Positions 9,536-17,449 of a DNA stretch of 26,209 nt are shown in pieces. The notes under the pieces are model-generated. The model ran no database searches. It was not told where the DNA came from and saw only the letters and a program-made list of their open reading frames with translations. Within the stretch, counting starts at the first letter, position 1; each line of letters begins with the position of its first letter. The translations under genes and the position numbers were made by a program. The stretch spans positions 77,651 to 103,859 of the forward strand of contig DJRP01000011.1 in NCBI GenBank assembly GCA_002437815.1, read 5' to 3'. Source of the stretch: Collinsella sp. UBA6357 (GTDB lineage Bacteria > Actinomycetota > Coriobacteriia > Coriobacteriales > Coriobacteriaceae).

Positions 9536-9564
9536 TTGACAGCCCGGAAAGGCAACCTTATGAT
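9536..9564 (+). promoter_or_regulatory. Strong sigma-70 type promoter of the CLC transporter gene
   Basis: TTGACA (9536-9541), a 17-bp spacer and TATGAT (9559-9564) make a near-consensus promoter. Transcription should begin near 9571, leaving a leader of about 150 nt before the ATG at 9725. Confidence 0.8.
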
Positions 9565-9571
9565 GCCGTCT

Positions 9572-9656
9572 GCGGAATGAATGTCTCCGTTGGGGCCCTT
9601 GCGAAAAACGTTGGCCGTCCCTCAACCGCGAATTGAACAACGCTGATGACTTCTGT
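9572..9656 (+). ncRNA. Candidate riboswitch aptamer (possibly fluoride/crcB type)
   Basis: The leader begins with GGAATGAATGTCTCC (9574-9588), a short stem around an AUG-containing loop, and ends with CGCTGATGACTTCTG (9641-9655). The ending recalls the UGAUG-plus-pyrimidine 3' end of the crcB (fluoride) motif. GAA-U-GU in the first loop could pair with ACUUC near the end as a pseudoknot, but only with a bulge, and the middle of the element is longer than usual. The downstream gene, a CLC-F-type transporter, is a known target class for this riboswitch. The match is partial, so the ligand is a hypothesis. Confidence 0.42.
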
Positions 9657-9705
9657 TGCCATGCGATCACCCCAAGGGCGTCGCCGGGCAGCGGAAGTCT
9701 TTTTA
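9648..9705 (+). terminator. Leader terminator (attenuator) before the CLC gene
   Basis: GACTTCTGTTGCC (9648-9660) pairs with GGCAGCGGAAGTC (9687-9699), 13 bp with two G-U pairs. Inner pairs GCGA/TCGC extend the stem, and six U follow at 9700-9705. It stands between the promoter and the start codon, so it must be read through for expression. Its 5' arm includes the last conserved bases of the candidate aptamer, the layout expected of a transcription-attenuating riboswitch. Confidence 0.8.
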
Positions 9706-9724
9706 TTACGGAAAGGATCCGTCC

Positions 9725-10963
9725 ATGAACGACCGAGACACCAAAACCGGACGTGTATCGCGCCTCGCTCGCACCTATCTGGGGCTCGTCCTCATGGCGA
9801 TAATCGGCATCCCCGTCGGCCTTGCCGTGGGCGCCATCGACGCCGTCTTTGGACGCACTCTCATCGCCGTCGGAACGTTTCGCGATACCCACGTCACCGT
9901 CCTGTTGCCCTTTTTGGCGCTCGCAGGCCTCGCCATCGTCTTTGCCTACAAACGCTGGGGCAAGAACACCGTGCGTGGTATGGGGCTTGTCTTCGCCGTC
10001 GGCCAGGGCGATGAAGACGAGATCCCCCTGCGCCTTGTTCCGCTTGTCATGCTGAGCACCTGGGGCACACACCTCTTTGGTGGCAGCGCCGGTCGCGAGG
10101 GCGTGGCCGTGCAGATCGGCGCCACGGTCGCGCACTGGCTTGGACGCCGACTTCCCTTTTCCGACCCCGGCAACACGTTTCTGCTTATCGGTATGGCAGC
10201 AGGGTTCGCTGGGCTTTTTCGCACACCGTTTGCCGCGACGTTGTTCGCCATCGAGGTGCTCTTCGCCGGGCGACTCGAATACAAGGCACTCGCACCGGCC
10301 CTGGTCGCCTCGCTCGTCGCCAGCTGGACGTCGGGGACACTCGGACTCGAGAAATTCGAGATCGCGCTTGCCGCGCCCATTGCGCTCGATGTCACGGGAG
10401 TCATGCGGCTCATCGTCCTCGGCGTCCTCTTTGGCCTGGTAGGCGGCGGGTTTGCCTGGTGCCTCGCTCACGCCAAGGCGCTTGTCGCCCGTCTGGCTCC
10501 CAATCCTTATCGGCGCATCGCCATCATGGGCGTCATGCTTTCTGTGCTGCTACTCGCGCTCTGGTGTGGACGCTATTCGGGTCTCGGCACCAACCTGATC
10601 TCTGCGGCGTTCGCGTCTGACGGCGGACGCAGCATCATGAGCTGGGATTGGGTCCTCAAGTTCGTACTCACCATCGTTACGCTCGCCGCCGGATTCCAAG
10701 GCGGCGAGGTAACGCCGCTCTTCTCCATCGGCGCAAGCCTGGGCATCGTGGTTGCAGGCGTACTCGGGATGCCGGCCCCGCTCTGCGCGGCACTCGGCTA
10801 CGCCGCGGTCTTCGGCAGTGCAAGCAATACACTTTTGGCGCCGATCTTCATCGGTTGCGAGGTCTTTGGGTTCCAGTACATGCCGGCGTTCTTCATCGCC
10901 TGTACGGCGGCCTATCTTGTCAACATGAACAAGTCGATCTACACGCTGCAAAAACACATCTAA
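9725..10963 (+). CDS. CLC-type anion channel/antiporter, probable fluoride exporter (CLC-F)
   Basis: This is a 412-residue polytopic membrane protein of the CLC family. The first signature is GGSAGREGVAVQIG rather than the classical GREGP of chloride CLCs. The other key loop is GGEVTPLFSIGASLG instead of GGIFAP. GSASNTLLAPI takes the place of the region that holds the conserved chloride-coordinating tyrosine. These variants are characteristic of the CLC-F clade, which exports fluoride in exchange for protons; the assignment to fluoride rests on that clade knowledge. The chosen ATG at 9725 follows GAAAGGATCC. The gene is under its own promoter and attenuator and is probably separate from the upstream operon. 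Confidence 0.87.
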   Translation: MNDRDTKTGRVSRLARTYLGLVLMAIIGIPVGLAVGAIDAVFGRTLIAVGTFRDTHVTVLLPFLALAGLAIVFAYKRWGKNTVRGMGLVFAVGQGDEDEIPLRLVPLVMLSTWGTHLFGGSAGREGVAVQIGATVAHWLGRRLPFSDPGNTFLLIGMAAGFAGLFRTPFAATLFAIEVLFAGRLEYKALAPALVASLVASWTSGTLGLEKFEIALAAPIALDVTGVMRLIVLGVLFGLVGGGFAWCLAHAKALVARLAPNPYRRIAIMGVMLSVLLLALWCGRYSGLGTNLISAAFASDGGRSIMSWDWVLKFVLTIVTLAAGFQGGEVTPLFSIGASLGIVVAGVLGMPAPLCAALGYAAVFGSASNTLLAPIFIGCEVFGFQYMPAFFIACTAAYLVNMNKSIYTLQKHI

Positions 10964-11004
10964 AGGCATCCGCTTTACGGGTGCACCCATCGCTTGCAAC
11001 GCAA

Positions 11005-11043
11005 ACGGGAGCCGCGCTCCAAGTATCGAAGCACGGCTCCCGT
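11005..11043. terminator. Hairpin between convergent CLC and treC genes
   Basis: ACGGGAGCCG (11005-11014) pairs perfectly with CGGCTCCCGT (11034-11043). It lies between two convergent genes and probably terminates both, although the U-runs on either side are weak. Confidence 0.6.
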
Positions 11044-11065
11044 ATCTGCTATCGGTTATATACGA

Positions 11066-12790
11066 TTAGCAGCGCTGTAGCACCAAGCCCTCGTAGGGGC
11101 GCAGGTATGTCTCCTGCTCGACGTCATCGTAGGCACCGAGCGCCACGTTCCAGTCGCCTTGCTCTAAAAGTTCACACACTTCAGAACCGACCTTGCGACC
11201 TTCTCCCGAGAAATTGGCAACCACAACAAGCGACCCCGGAACGGACATCTCCTCCACCGTGGCCTGCGCCGCGTCATAGGGCTCCCCCACCGCAAGCTCG
11301 CCAAAACGGGCGTAGGCCAGCACCGGCGCATCGTCCGCATCGAGGAAGCGCACCTTACCCGTACCAACGATCGGCAGCTCATGGCGCATGCGCACCACCT
11401 TGCGATAGAACTCGAAGATCGAGCCTTCACAGCCCACCTCCTTGGCTGCCGTTATCTCGCGTTGGTCGCAGCCCACAGTATCGCGGGCCGCGGGAATCCA
11501 CGGATCAGCCGTGGAGAATCCGCTGTTCGCGCCATCGTCCCATTGCATGGGCAGGCGGCCGTTGTCACGTGAGTGATGGTTGATGATCGCAAGCGCCTGC
11601 TCGGGCGTCTTACCGCGCTCGCACAAGATCTTGAAGTAGTTGCGACTCTCGACATCGTTGAACTGAGAGATATCAGCAAAATGCGCGTTGGTCGCGCCCA
11701 GCTCGTCGCCCTCGTAGATGAAGGGCGTGCCGCGAAGTAAATCCATGAATAGCGAGAGCATCTTTGCAGCGGGCACACGCAGCGCACCATCGGTCGCGAA
11801 GCGCGAGAGCGCACGTGGTTGATCGTGATTGTCCCAGAAAACGGCGTTCCAGCCGCCGCCAAGCTGCATACCCTCCTGCCAGTTCGCGAGTGTCTGTTGC
11901 AGCAGAGCGTAATCGGGCTCCCGGTCAACCCACTTGTCGCCGTTCTCGAAATCGACCTTGAGGTGATGGAAGTTGAACACCATGGACAACTCGCGGTTCT
12001 GCGGGCGTGTGTAGCGAATGCATGCTTCGAGACCCGTGGAGTTCATCTCACCCACCGTCATCATGCCGTCAATGCCGGCCTCGTGCACCATCTCTTGAAT
12101 CCAAGTGTCGACCATGGGACCGTCGGTGTAGAAGCGGCGGCCGTCGCCCTCGAAATCATCCTCCCAGCCCTGAGGTTTGCTGATGAGGTTGATGACGTCA
12201 AACCGATAACCATCAACACCCTTTTCCCGCCAAAAGCGCAGGACATCGACAAGCTCGCGTCGCACCTCTGGATTGTTCCAGTCAAGATCGGGCTGAGTGG
12301 GGTCGAAGATATGCAGATACCACTTGCCCACGTGCGGCTCCCAAGTCCAGCAGGAGCCACCGAACTTGGAATCCCAGTTGGACGGCACCTTGTCGGGCGT
12401 ACCCTCCACAAAGTAGAAATAGTCCTGATAGCGTTTATCGCCGGCGATGGCGCGCTGAAACCATTCGTGCTCGCTCGAAACGTGGTTGAACACCATATCG
12501 AGCATGATTCCGATCCCGCGGGTGTGCGCCTCGAGGCACAGCTCCTCGAAATCCCCCATGGTGCCAAAGCGCGGGTCGATACTGCGGTAGTCCGCGACGT
12601 CGTAGCCGTTGTCCTTTTGTGGCGAGACAAAAAACGGAGTTATCCAAATGTAGTCGACACCGAGCTCGGCAAGATAGTCGAGCTTTTGGGTAATACCGGG
12701 AAGATCGCCCCAGCCGTCACCATTGGAGTCGTTAAAGCTTTTGGGGTAAATCTGGTAGACAACCTTGTTCGTGATATCGAGGGTGTCCAT
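11066..12790 (-). CDS. treC: Trehalose-6-phosphate hydrolase (alpha,alpha-phosphotrehalase)
   Basis: This is a cytoplasmic GH13 enzyme that splits trehalose 6-phosphate into glucose and glucose 6-phosphate; 574 residues. Family signs in order are VVYQIYPKSFNDSNGDGWGDL near the N-terminus, LDMVFNHVS, the nucleophile Asp in GYRFDVINLI, the acid/base Glu in VGEMNSTG, and WDNHDQPRALSRF. The frame is open back to 12850, but the ATG at 12790 has AAAGGAG at ideal spacing. It lies 40 bp after treB on the same strand, and the PTS partner supports trehalose rather than isomaltose as substrate. Related GH13 oligo-1,6-glucosidases are the main alternative. Confidence 0.92.
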   Translation of the reverse strand: MDTLDITNKVVYQIYPKSFNDSNGDGWGDLPGITQKLDYLAELGVDYIWITPFFVSPQKDNGYDVADYRSIDPRFGTMGDFEELCLEAHTRGIGIMLDMVFNHVSSEHEWFQRAIAGDKRYQDYFYFVEGTPDKVPSNWDSKFGGSCWTWEPHVGKWYLHIFDPTQPDLDWNNPEVRRELVDVLRFWREKGVDGYRFDVINLISKPQGWEDDFEGDGRRFYTDGPMVDTWIQEMVHEAGIDGMMTVGEMNSTGLEACIRYTRPQNRELSMVFNFHHLKVDFENGDKWVDREPDYALLQQTLANWQEGMQLGGGWNAVFWDNHDQPRALSRFATDGALRVPAAKMLSLFMDLLRGTPFIYEGDELGATNAHFADISQFNDVESRNYFKILCERGKTPEQALAIINHHSRDNGRLPMQWDDGANSGFSTADPWIPAARDTVGCDQREITAAKEVGCEGSIFEFYRKVVRMRHELPIVGTGKVRFLDADDAPVLAYARFGELAVGEPYDAAQATVEEMSVPGSLVVVANFSGEGRKVGSEVCELLEQGDWNVALGAYDDVEQETYLRPYEGLVLQRC

Positions 12791-12830
12791 CGTCGGCTCC
12801 TTTGGGTTGTTACGGATGTCTATGAATCGG

Positions 12831-14306
12831 TTACTCGGCCTGGGAGGCAAGCTCGGCCTTAATCTCGGCAGCGTCTGCCTTGGCCTCCTCTTCGATGCCC
12901 TTCTTCTTGCCCACGATCACGGTGAGCATAAAGGGCACCAAAAAGGCGATGAGCATGCAGATGGCAAACATAGCCCAGCTCGCGGGCTGCATGGAAAGAA
13001 TACCCGGCAGACCACCGACACCCACGGCGTTGGCCGTGCAACCGGTGGCAACGCTCAGCAGGCCGGCGATGCAGGAGCCGGTCATGGCACAAACGAATGG
13101 GAAGGTGAACTTGAGGTTGACACCGAACATGGCGGGCTCGGTCACGCCCAGGTAGCAGGAGATGATGGCGGGTATGTTGACCTGTTGGTAGCGGTCGTTC
13201 GAGCGCTGCAGATAAGCCATCCCAAGAACGGCAGAACCCTGGGCGATGTTGGAAAGTGCGATCATGGGCCAGAGCATGGTGCCACCAAAATCGGCGATAA
13301 GCTGCAAGTCGATGGCGTTGGTCATATGGTGCAGGCCGGTGATGACAAGCGGAGCATACAGGGCACCAAAAACGGCACCGAACACGGCGCGGAACGGACC
13401 GGTGATGCCGGCGTAGACGATGCTGGAGATACCGCTACCGAGCCACCAGCCGATGGGTCCAAGGACAAAATGGGCAGCCATAACGGCGAGAAGCAAGCTG
13501 CAGAACGGAACGACGATCATCGAGATGACCTCGGGCGTGATCTTGCGGAAGAAACGCTCGAGGAATCCCAGCGTGACGGCAGCAAGAATGGCTGGGATAA
13601 CCTGTGCCTGGTAGCCGATCATGTTGACTTTGGTAAAACCGAAGTCCCATTGCGGGATCTGCGACGCCGGCGTGCTAGCGACTGAGTAGGCGTTAAGCAG
13701 CTGACCCGAAATGAGCGTCAGGCCAAGCACGATGCCGAGCATCGGGGTGCCGCCCATCTTCTTGGTAACCGACCAGCAGATGCCCACGGGGATACCGGTA
13801 TGGAACACCGCCTCGCCGATCAACCACAGAAAGCTGTCGAGACCGGCCCAGAACTGGCTCGTATCGACCAGTGTCTGTGTGCCGCCGTTAAAGAGATACA
13901 GTGAGTCGATGCAGTTGCGAAAACCCAGAATCAGACCGCCGACGATCACAGCGGGAATGATGGGTGCGAACACCTCGGCGATGACGGTCATGGCACGTTG
14001 GATAGGGTTCTGATTTTGTTTGGCCGCCGCCTTCGCGGCATCCTTGCTCACGCCCTCGATGCCGGAGATGTCGATAAACTCCTCGTAATAGGTCTTCACG
14101 TCGTTGCCGATGATCACCTGAAATTGACCACCCTGCGTGAAACTGCCCTTGGTGCTCGGCAGCGCTTCGATCCCCGGTACATCGGCTTTCGATTCATCGT
14201 TGAGCACAAAGCGCATGCGCGTCATGCAGTGCGTCACGGCGGCAATATTGCCCCTACCGCCCACCAGCTCCAAAAGCTTGGACGCATCCTCTGCGTACTT
14301 ACCCAT
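12831..14306 (-). CDS. treB: PTS system trehalose-specific EIIBC component
   Basis: This is a 491-residue membrane permease that phosphorylates trehalose during import. The N-terminal EIIB domain has the phospho-accepting Cys27 (THCMTRMRF). A Lys/Gln-rich linker (about 90-105) leads to the EIIC domain, with about ten membrane segments and the GVTEPAMFG motif (GITEP class). It ends in a charged tail without an EIIA domain, so a separate EIIA of the glucose type is needed, as usual for TreB. The ribosome site AGGAGG is clear. It is transcribed with treC and divergently from treR, with two operator-like palindromes between. Confidence 0.93.
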   Translation of the reverse strand: MGKYAEDASKLLELVGGRGNIAAVTHCMTRMRFVLNDESKADVPGIEALPSTKGSFTQGGQFQVIIGNDVKTYYEEFIDISGIEGVSKDAAKAAAKQNQNPIQRAMTVIAEVFAPIIPAVIVGGLILGFRNCIDSLYLFNGGTQTLVDTSQFWAGLDSFLWLIGEAVFHTGIPVGICWSVTKKMGGTPMLGIVLGLTLISGQLLNAYSVASTPASQIPQWDFGFTKVNMIGYQAQVIPAILAAVTLGFLERFFRKITPEVISMIVVPFCSLLLAVMAAHFVLGPIGWWLGSGISSIVYAGITGPFRAVFGAVFGALYAPLVITGLHHMTNAIDLQLIADFGGTMLWPMIALSNIAQGSAVLGMAYLQRSNDRYQQVNIPAIISCYLGVTEPAMFGVNLKFTFPFVCAMTGSCIAGLLSVATGCTANAVGVGGLPGILSMQPASWAMFAICMLIAFLVPFMLTVIVGKKKGIEEEAKADAAEIKAELASQAE

Positions 14307-14367
14307 GGTGTTCCTCCTCTTACCATGCGTGTAACAAGCGCGGGTCGCTATCCCGCATCCCGGGTGA

Positions 14368-14387
14368 CAACTTATTCAAATAAGTTG
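14368..14387. promoter_or_regulatory. TreR-type operator 1
   Basis: CAACTTATTCAAATAAGTTG is a 20-bp palindrome with a two-base centre. It lies downstream of the likely treB start point and shares its sequence with the second site at 14429-14448, so both are probably bound by the adjacent GntR-family TreR. Confidence 0.75.
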
Positions 14388-14400
14388 TTCTTCATGACTC

Positions 14401-14406
14401 AGTATA
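14401..14406 (-). promoter_or_regulatory. Likely -10 element of treBC
   Basis: On the minus strand this reads TATACT, a good -10 box, about 95 bp from the treB start codon. The -35 region would fall near 14424-14431, touching operator 2, while operator 1 lies just downstream of the start point. This is a repressible layout. No close-to-consensus -35 is seen. Confidence 0.5.
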
Positions 14407-14428
14407 AGCACGGGCGAATCGATGGGCG

Positions 14429-14448
14429 TAACTTATTTGAATAAGATG
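14429..14448. promoter_or_regulatory. TreR-type operator 2
   Basis: TAACTTATTTGAATAAGATG shares the AACTTATT-N2-AATAAG core with operator 1. The two centres are 61 bp apart, close to six helical turns, so the repressors would sit on the same DNA face and could form a loop. Confidence 0.72.
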
Positions 14449-14547
14449 ATGAACGGTCGGTTTTCACGGGCGAACGGTACTCTGAGCGCATGGCACGCCT
14501 ATACTTCAAGAGCGATCATTTGAACGAGTTAGAGACAGGGGAAGTAC

Positions 14548-15264
14548 ATGAAGGCGATCTGGAGGGACATCTACCAGGACCTCAAGACCGATATCGTAGA
14601 AGGAACCTATCCCTTCCAGGAGTTTTTGCCGTCCGAGGCACATCTCGTAGCCAAATACGGCTGTTCGCACAACACACTGCGTCGCGCACTCTCCACGCTT
14701 TCGGACGAAGGGCTCGTCCAACCGATCCACGGCAAGGGCGTTCGCGTGACCTGGCAACCACGCTCGCGAACGCTGTTCGAGGTGGGCGGCATCGAGACTT
14801 ATGAGGAATCGGTCGAGCGTTTGGGAATCAGAAGCGAGACGCGAGTCACCGCCTTCGAGGCGGTCGATGCCACCGATGAGCTCGCCCATAAGGCCGGCTT
14901 CAAACCGGGAACGCCGTTGCTGCACGTGGAACGCATACGCGTGATCGATGGCTCCCCCGTGATCCGTGACAACGGTTATTTCCTGTCAGACGTGGTCGAC
15001 GGGCTTACCAAACAGGAGGCTGCACATTCCATCTACCGCTACCTCGAACAGGACCGCGGCCTCAAGATCGCGCAGAGCCAACGCGAGATCACCGTCGAGC
15101 CGGCCGTCAAGCGTGACTACAAGCTGCTCGAACTTCCCCAGGGCAGCTATATCGCCGTCGTATCCAACCGCGTGTTCTCAGCCGCAGGCGAGATGTTCGA
15201 GTACACGCAGTCGCGCCACCGCCCCGACATGTTCGTCTTCCACGACATCGCGCGAAGAAAATAG
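14548..15264 (+). CDS. treR: GntR/HutC-family transcriptional regulator (trehalose repressor)
   Basis: This is a 238-residue regulator. The N-terminal winged helix-turn-helix is visible in LPSEAHLVAKYGCSHNTLRRALSTLSDEGLVQPIHGKGVRV (about residues 28-70). The C-terminal UTRA effector-binding domain includes ERLGIRSETRV, LLHVERIRVIDGSPVIRDNGYF and the terminal YTQSRHRPDMFVF. It is encoded divergently from treB-treC with paired palindromes between them, matching TreR of Firmicutes, where trehalose 6-phosphate is the inducer. A ribosome site (AGGGGA) precedes the ATG. Confidence 0.9.
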   Translation: MKAIWRDIYQDLKTDIVEGTYPFQEFLPSEAHLVAKYGCSHNTLRRALSTLSDEGLVQPIHGKGVRVTWQPRSRTLFEVGGIETYEESVERLGIRSETRVTAFEAVDATDELAHKAGFKPGTPLLHVERIRVIDGSPVIRDNGYFLSDVVDGLTKQEAAHSIYRYLEQDRGLKIAQSQREITVEPAVKRDYKLLELPQGSYIAVVSNRVFSAAGEMFEYTQSRHRPDMFVFHDIARRK

Positions 15265-15324
15265 TTTCGGCATATCCCATCCCATAAAGCCGTCTGTACT
15301 CCGCCGCTGTGCGTCTGTGCATGC

Positions 15325-15366
15325 AAAAAGCTCGCCAAGACCGTTGCGGTCCCGACGAGCTTTTTT
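15325..15366. terminator. Bidirectional terminator between treR and aspS
   Basis: AAAAAGCTCG at 15325-15334 pairs with CGAGCTTTTT ending at 15365, with an inner GACCG/CGGTC stem. It has U-runs on both strands and so serves both convergent genes. Confidence 0.9.
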
Positions 15367-15406
15367 GAAATCAAGCGAACTCAGGTGCTTGCGAATCACC
15401 CGCGCG

Positions 15407-17194
15407 CTACATCAGGCGCAGCGAGACCTCCTTGAGCTGGGCGCCCGAGACCGCGCTCGGGGCGCCCGACATGAGGTCGGAGCCGGAGCTCGTCTTGGGG
15501 AACGCCATGACGTCGCGGATGGAGTCGGAGCCGGTGAGCAACATGCACACGCGGTCGAGACCCAGCGCGAAGCCGCCCATGGGGGGCGCGCCGAACTTGA
15601 GGGCCTCCATCAGGAAGCCGAACTGCGCCTCCGCACGCTCCTCGGTGAAACCGAGCAGCTTGAGCATGGCCATCTGCATCTCGGCGTTATGGATGCGCAT
15701 ACCGCCGCCGCCGGCCTCGAAGCCGTCCATGACAAAGTCGTAGGTGCACGAACCGACCGCCAGCGGGTCGGCCTCGATCTTGGCGATATCGGTCTCCGTG
15801 GGCAGGGTGAAGGGCTGGTGCTCGGCCGCATAGGCCTTGCGGTCCTCATCCCAGTGGAACAGCGGGAAGTTGACGACCCACAGGAAATCGTGACCCTCGC
15901 GCTTGATATCGAGCGCGTTTGCCATGTGGGAGCGCATGCCGCCCAAGATCTCGTCGGAGGCGAGACGCGGGCCGGCGGCAAACATCACGAGGTCGCCGGG
16001 CTCGACGTCCATGCGCTCGCGCAGGGCCGCCATCTCCTCGTCCGAGAAGAACTTAACGATCGGGCTGTTGATGGAGCCGTCCTCGCGGAAGGCAATCCAG
16101 GCAAGACCCTTGGCGCCAAAGGTGGACGCCACGCCGGCGAGCTTGTCAATCTTGGCGCGAGCCCAGGTGCCGGCGCCCTTGGCGTTGATGGCCTTGACAA
16201 CGGAACCCTCCTCGTTCGCGGCACTCGCGAAGACCTTGAATTTGGAGTTGGCGAAAACGTCGGTGAGGTCGACGAGGTGCATGCCAAAACGGGTGTCGGG
16301 CTTGTCGGAGCCATAGGTGTCCATGGCGTCCCAGTACTCGATACGGCGCAGCGGCGTGGGCATCTCGACACCCATGCGGCCGAAGGCGTCGGCGAGCACC
16401 TCTTCGAGAGCGCTCATGACGTCGTCCTGGTCGACAAACGACATCTCGATATCGACCTGGGTGAACTCGGGCTGGCGATCGGCGCGCAGGTCCTCGTCGC
16501 GGAAGCACTTGGCAACCTGGTAGTAGCGCTCGACGCCGCCCACCATGAGGAGCTGCTTGAGCAGCTGCGGGGACTGCGGCAGGGCATAGAAGTTACCCGG
16601 CTGAATGCGGGAGGGCACGATAAAGTCGCGGGCGCCCTCGGGCGTGGACTTGAAGAGGCTCGGGGTCTCAACCTCCATGAACTCACGGTTGTGCAGCGCC
16701 TCGCGGATAGCGAAGGTGAAGTCGGAACGGAGCTTGAGGTTAGCCATCATCTCGGGACGACGAAGGTCGAGGTAGCGGTAACGCAGGCGCGTGTCCTCGC
16801 TCGTCTCGATACCGTCCTCGATCTGGAAGGGCGGGGTGACGGAGGTGTTGAGCACCTCGGCGTGGTCGGTGAGCACCTCGATCTCGCCGGTCGCGAGCTT
16901 GGCATTGGTGGTCTCCTCGCCACGAGCGCGCACGACACCGTGGATCTTGATGGGCCACTCGGGGCGCATGGTCTCGGCGATGCGGAAGGCGTCGCCGTCG
17001 GAATGCTCGGGGTCGAACGTGAGCTGCGTGATGCCCTCGCGATCGCGAAGGTCGCAGAAGATAAGGCCGCCGTGGTCGCGGCGACGGCTCACCCAACCGG
17101 TGAGGGTGACCTCTTCGCCGACGTTCTCGGCACGGAGCTCGCCGCAGGTGCGGGTGTGCATGGAATGCTCGTCAATGGGACGGGTCTGGCTCAT
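15407..17194 (-). CDS. aspS: Aspartyl-tRNA synthetase
   Basis: This is a class II aminoacyl-tRNA synthetase that charges tRNA-Asp, 595 residues, the usual bacterial length. The N-terminal OB-fold anticodon-binding domain includes VTLTGWVSRRRDHGGLIF. Motif 1 lies around FMEVETPSLFKSTPEGARDF, motif 2 in CFRDEDLRADRQPEFTQVDIEMSF, then the bacterial GAD insertion. Motif 3 is near the C-terminus in GGFALGLDRVCMLLTGSDSIRD. The start has a strong AAAGGAGG site. It could be discriminating or non-discriminating (also charging tRNA-Asn); I did not settle that. Confidence 0.97.
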   Translation of the reverse strand: MSQTRPIDEHSMHTRTCGELRAENVGEEVTLTGWVSRRRDHGGLIFCDLRDREGITQLTFDPEHSDGDAFRIAETMRPEWPIKIHGVVRARGEETTNAKLATGEIEVLTDHAEVLNTSVTPPFQIEDGIETSEDTRLRYRYLDLRRPEMMANLKLRSDFTFAIREALHNREFMEVETPSLFKSTPEGARDFIVPSRIQPGNFYALPQSPQLLKQLLMVGGVERYYQVAKCFRDEDLRADRQPEFTQVDIEMSFVDQDDVMSALEEVLADAFGRMGVEMPTPLRRIEYWDAMDTYGSDKPDTRFGMHLVDLTDVFANSKFKVFASAANEEGSVVKAINAKGAGTWARAKIDKLAGVASTFGAKGLAWIAFREDGSINSPIVKFFSDEEMAALRERMDVEPGDLVMFAAGPRLASDEILGGMRSHMANALDIKREGHDFLWVVNFPLFHWDEDRKAYAAEHQPFTLPTETDIAKIEADPLAVGSCTYDFVMDGFEAGGGGMRIHNAEMQMAMLKLLGFTEERAEAQFGFLMEALKFGAPPMGGFALGLDRVCMLLTGSDSIRDVMAFPKTSSGSDLMSGAPSAVSGAQLKEVSLRLM

Positions 17195-17221
17195 ACCAGT
17201 GATCCTCCTTTTTGGATCTGT

Positions 17222-17289
17222 GCCGCCCCGTGTCGTTACGGGCGGCGTCGTACAGATTTGCCCGACCTGCGTAAACCGCGCAGCCGGGC
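17222..17289 (-). promoter_or_regulatory. Structured 5' leader of aspS
   Basis: Two GC-rich hairpins lie in the leader: 17222-17246 (GCCGCCCCGT against ACGGGCGGC, one bulge) and 17260-17289 (GCCCG/CGGGC with inner CTGCG/CGCAG). Neither ends in a U-run, and I saw no T-box consensus. A TAAGAT -10-like box on the minus strand at 17300-17305 would start the transcript just upstream. Confidence 0.4.
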
Positions 17290-17449
17290 ACGGCGTTCTA
17301 TCTTAACCCACAAGCAGCACTTTGCCGCAAAAAAGTAGTCCTTGCCATAAGTCTTGACGTGAACGAAACATTCGCATGTCGCAGACAGGTCAAAACGGTC
17401 AGCGCGTGCGACAATACCCCCAGTTGCACACGCGCGAAAGGTATATGTC

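Noticed and set aside
9443..10471. 342-residue minus-strand open frame opposite the CLC gene and its leader
   Set aside because: It is antisense to the CLC motifs and to a promoter and terminator that read the other way.
17195..17305. T-box riboswitch in the aspS leader
   Set aside because: I found no T-box 14-nt consensus and no terminator with a U-run.
14966..17338. 790-residue plus-strand open frame across treR end and aspS
   Set aside because: It overlaps two well-supported genes in other frames, with Gly/His/Leu/Val-rich antisense composition.
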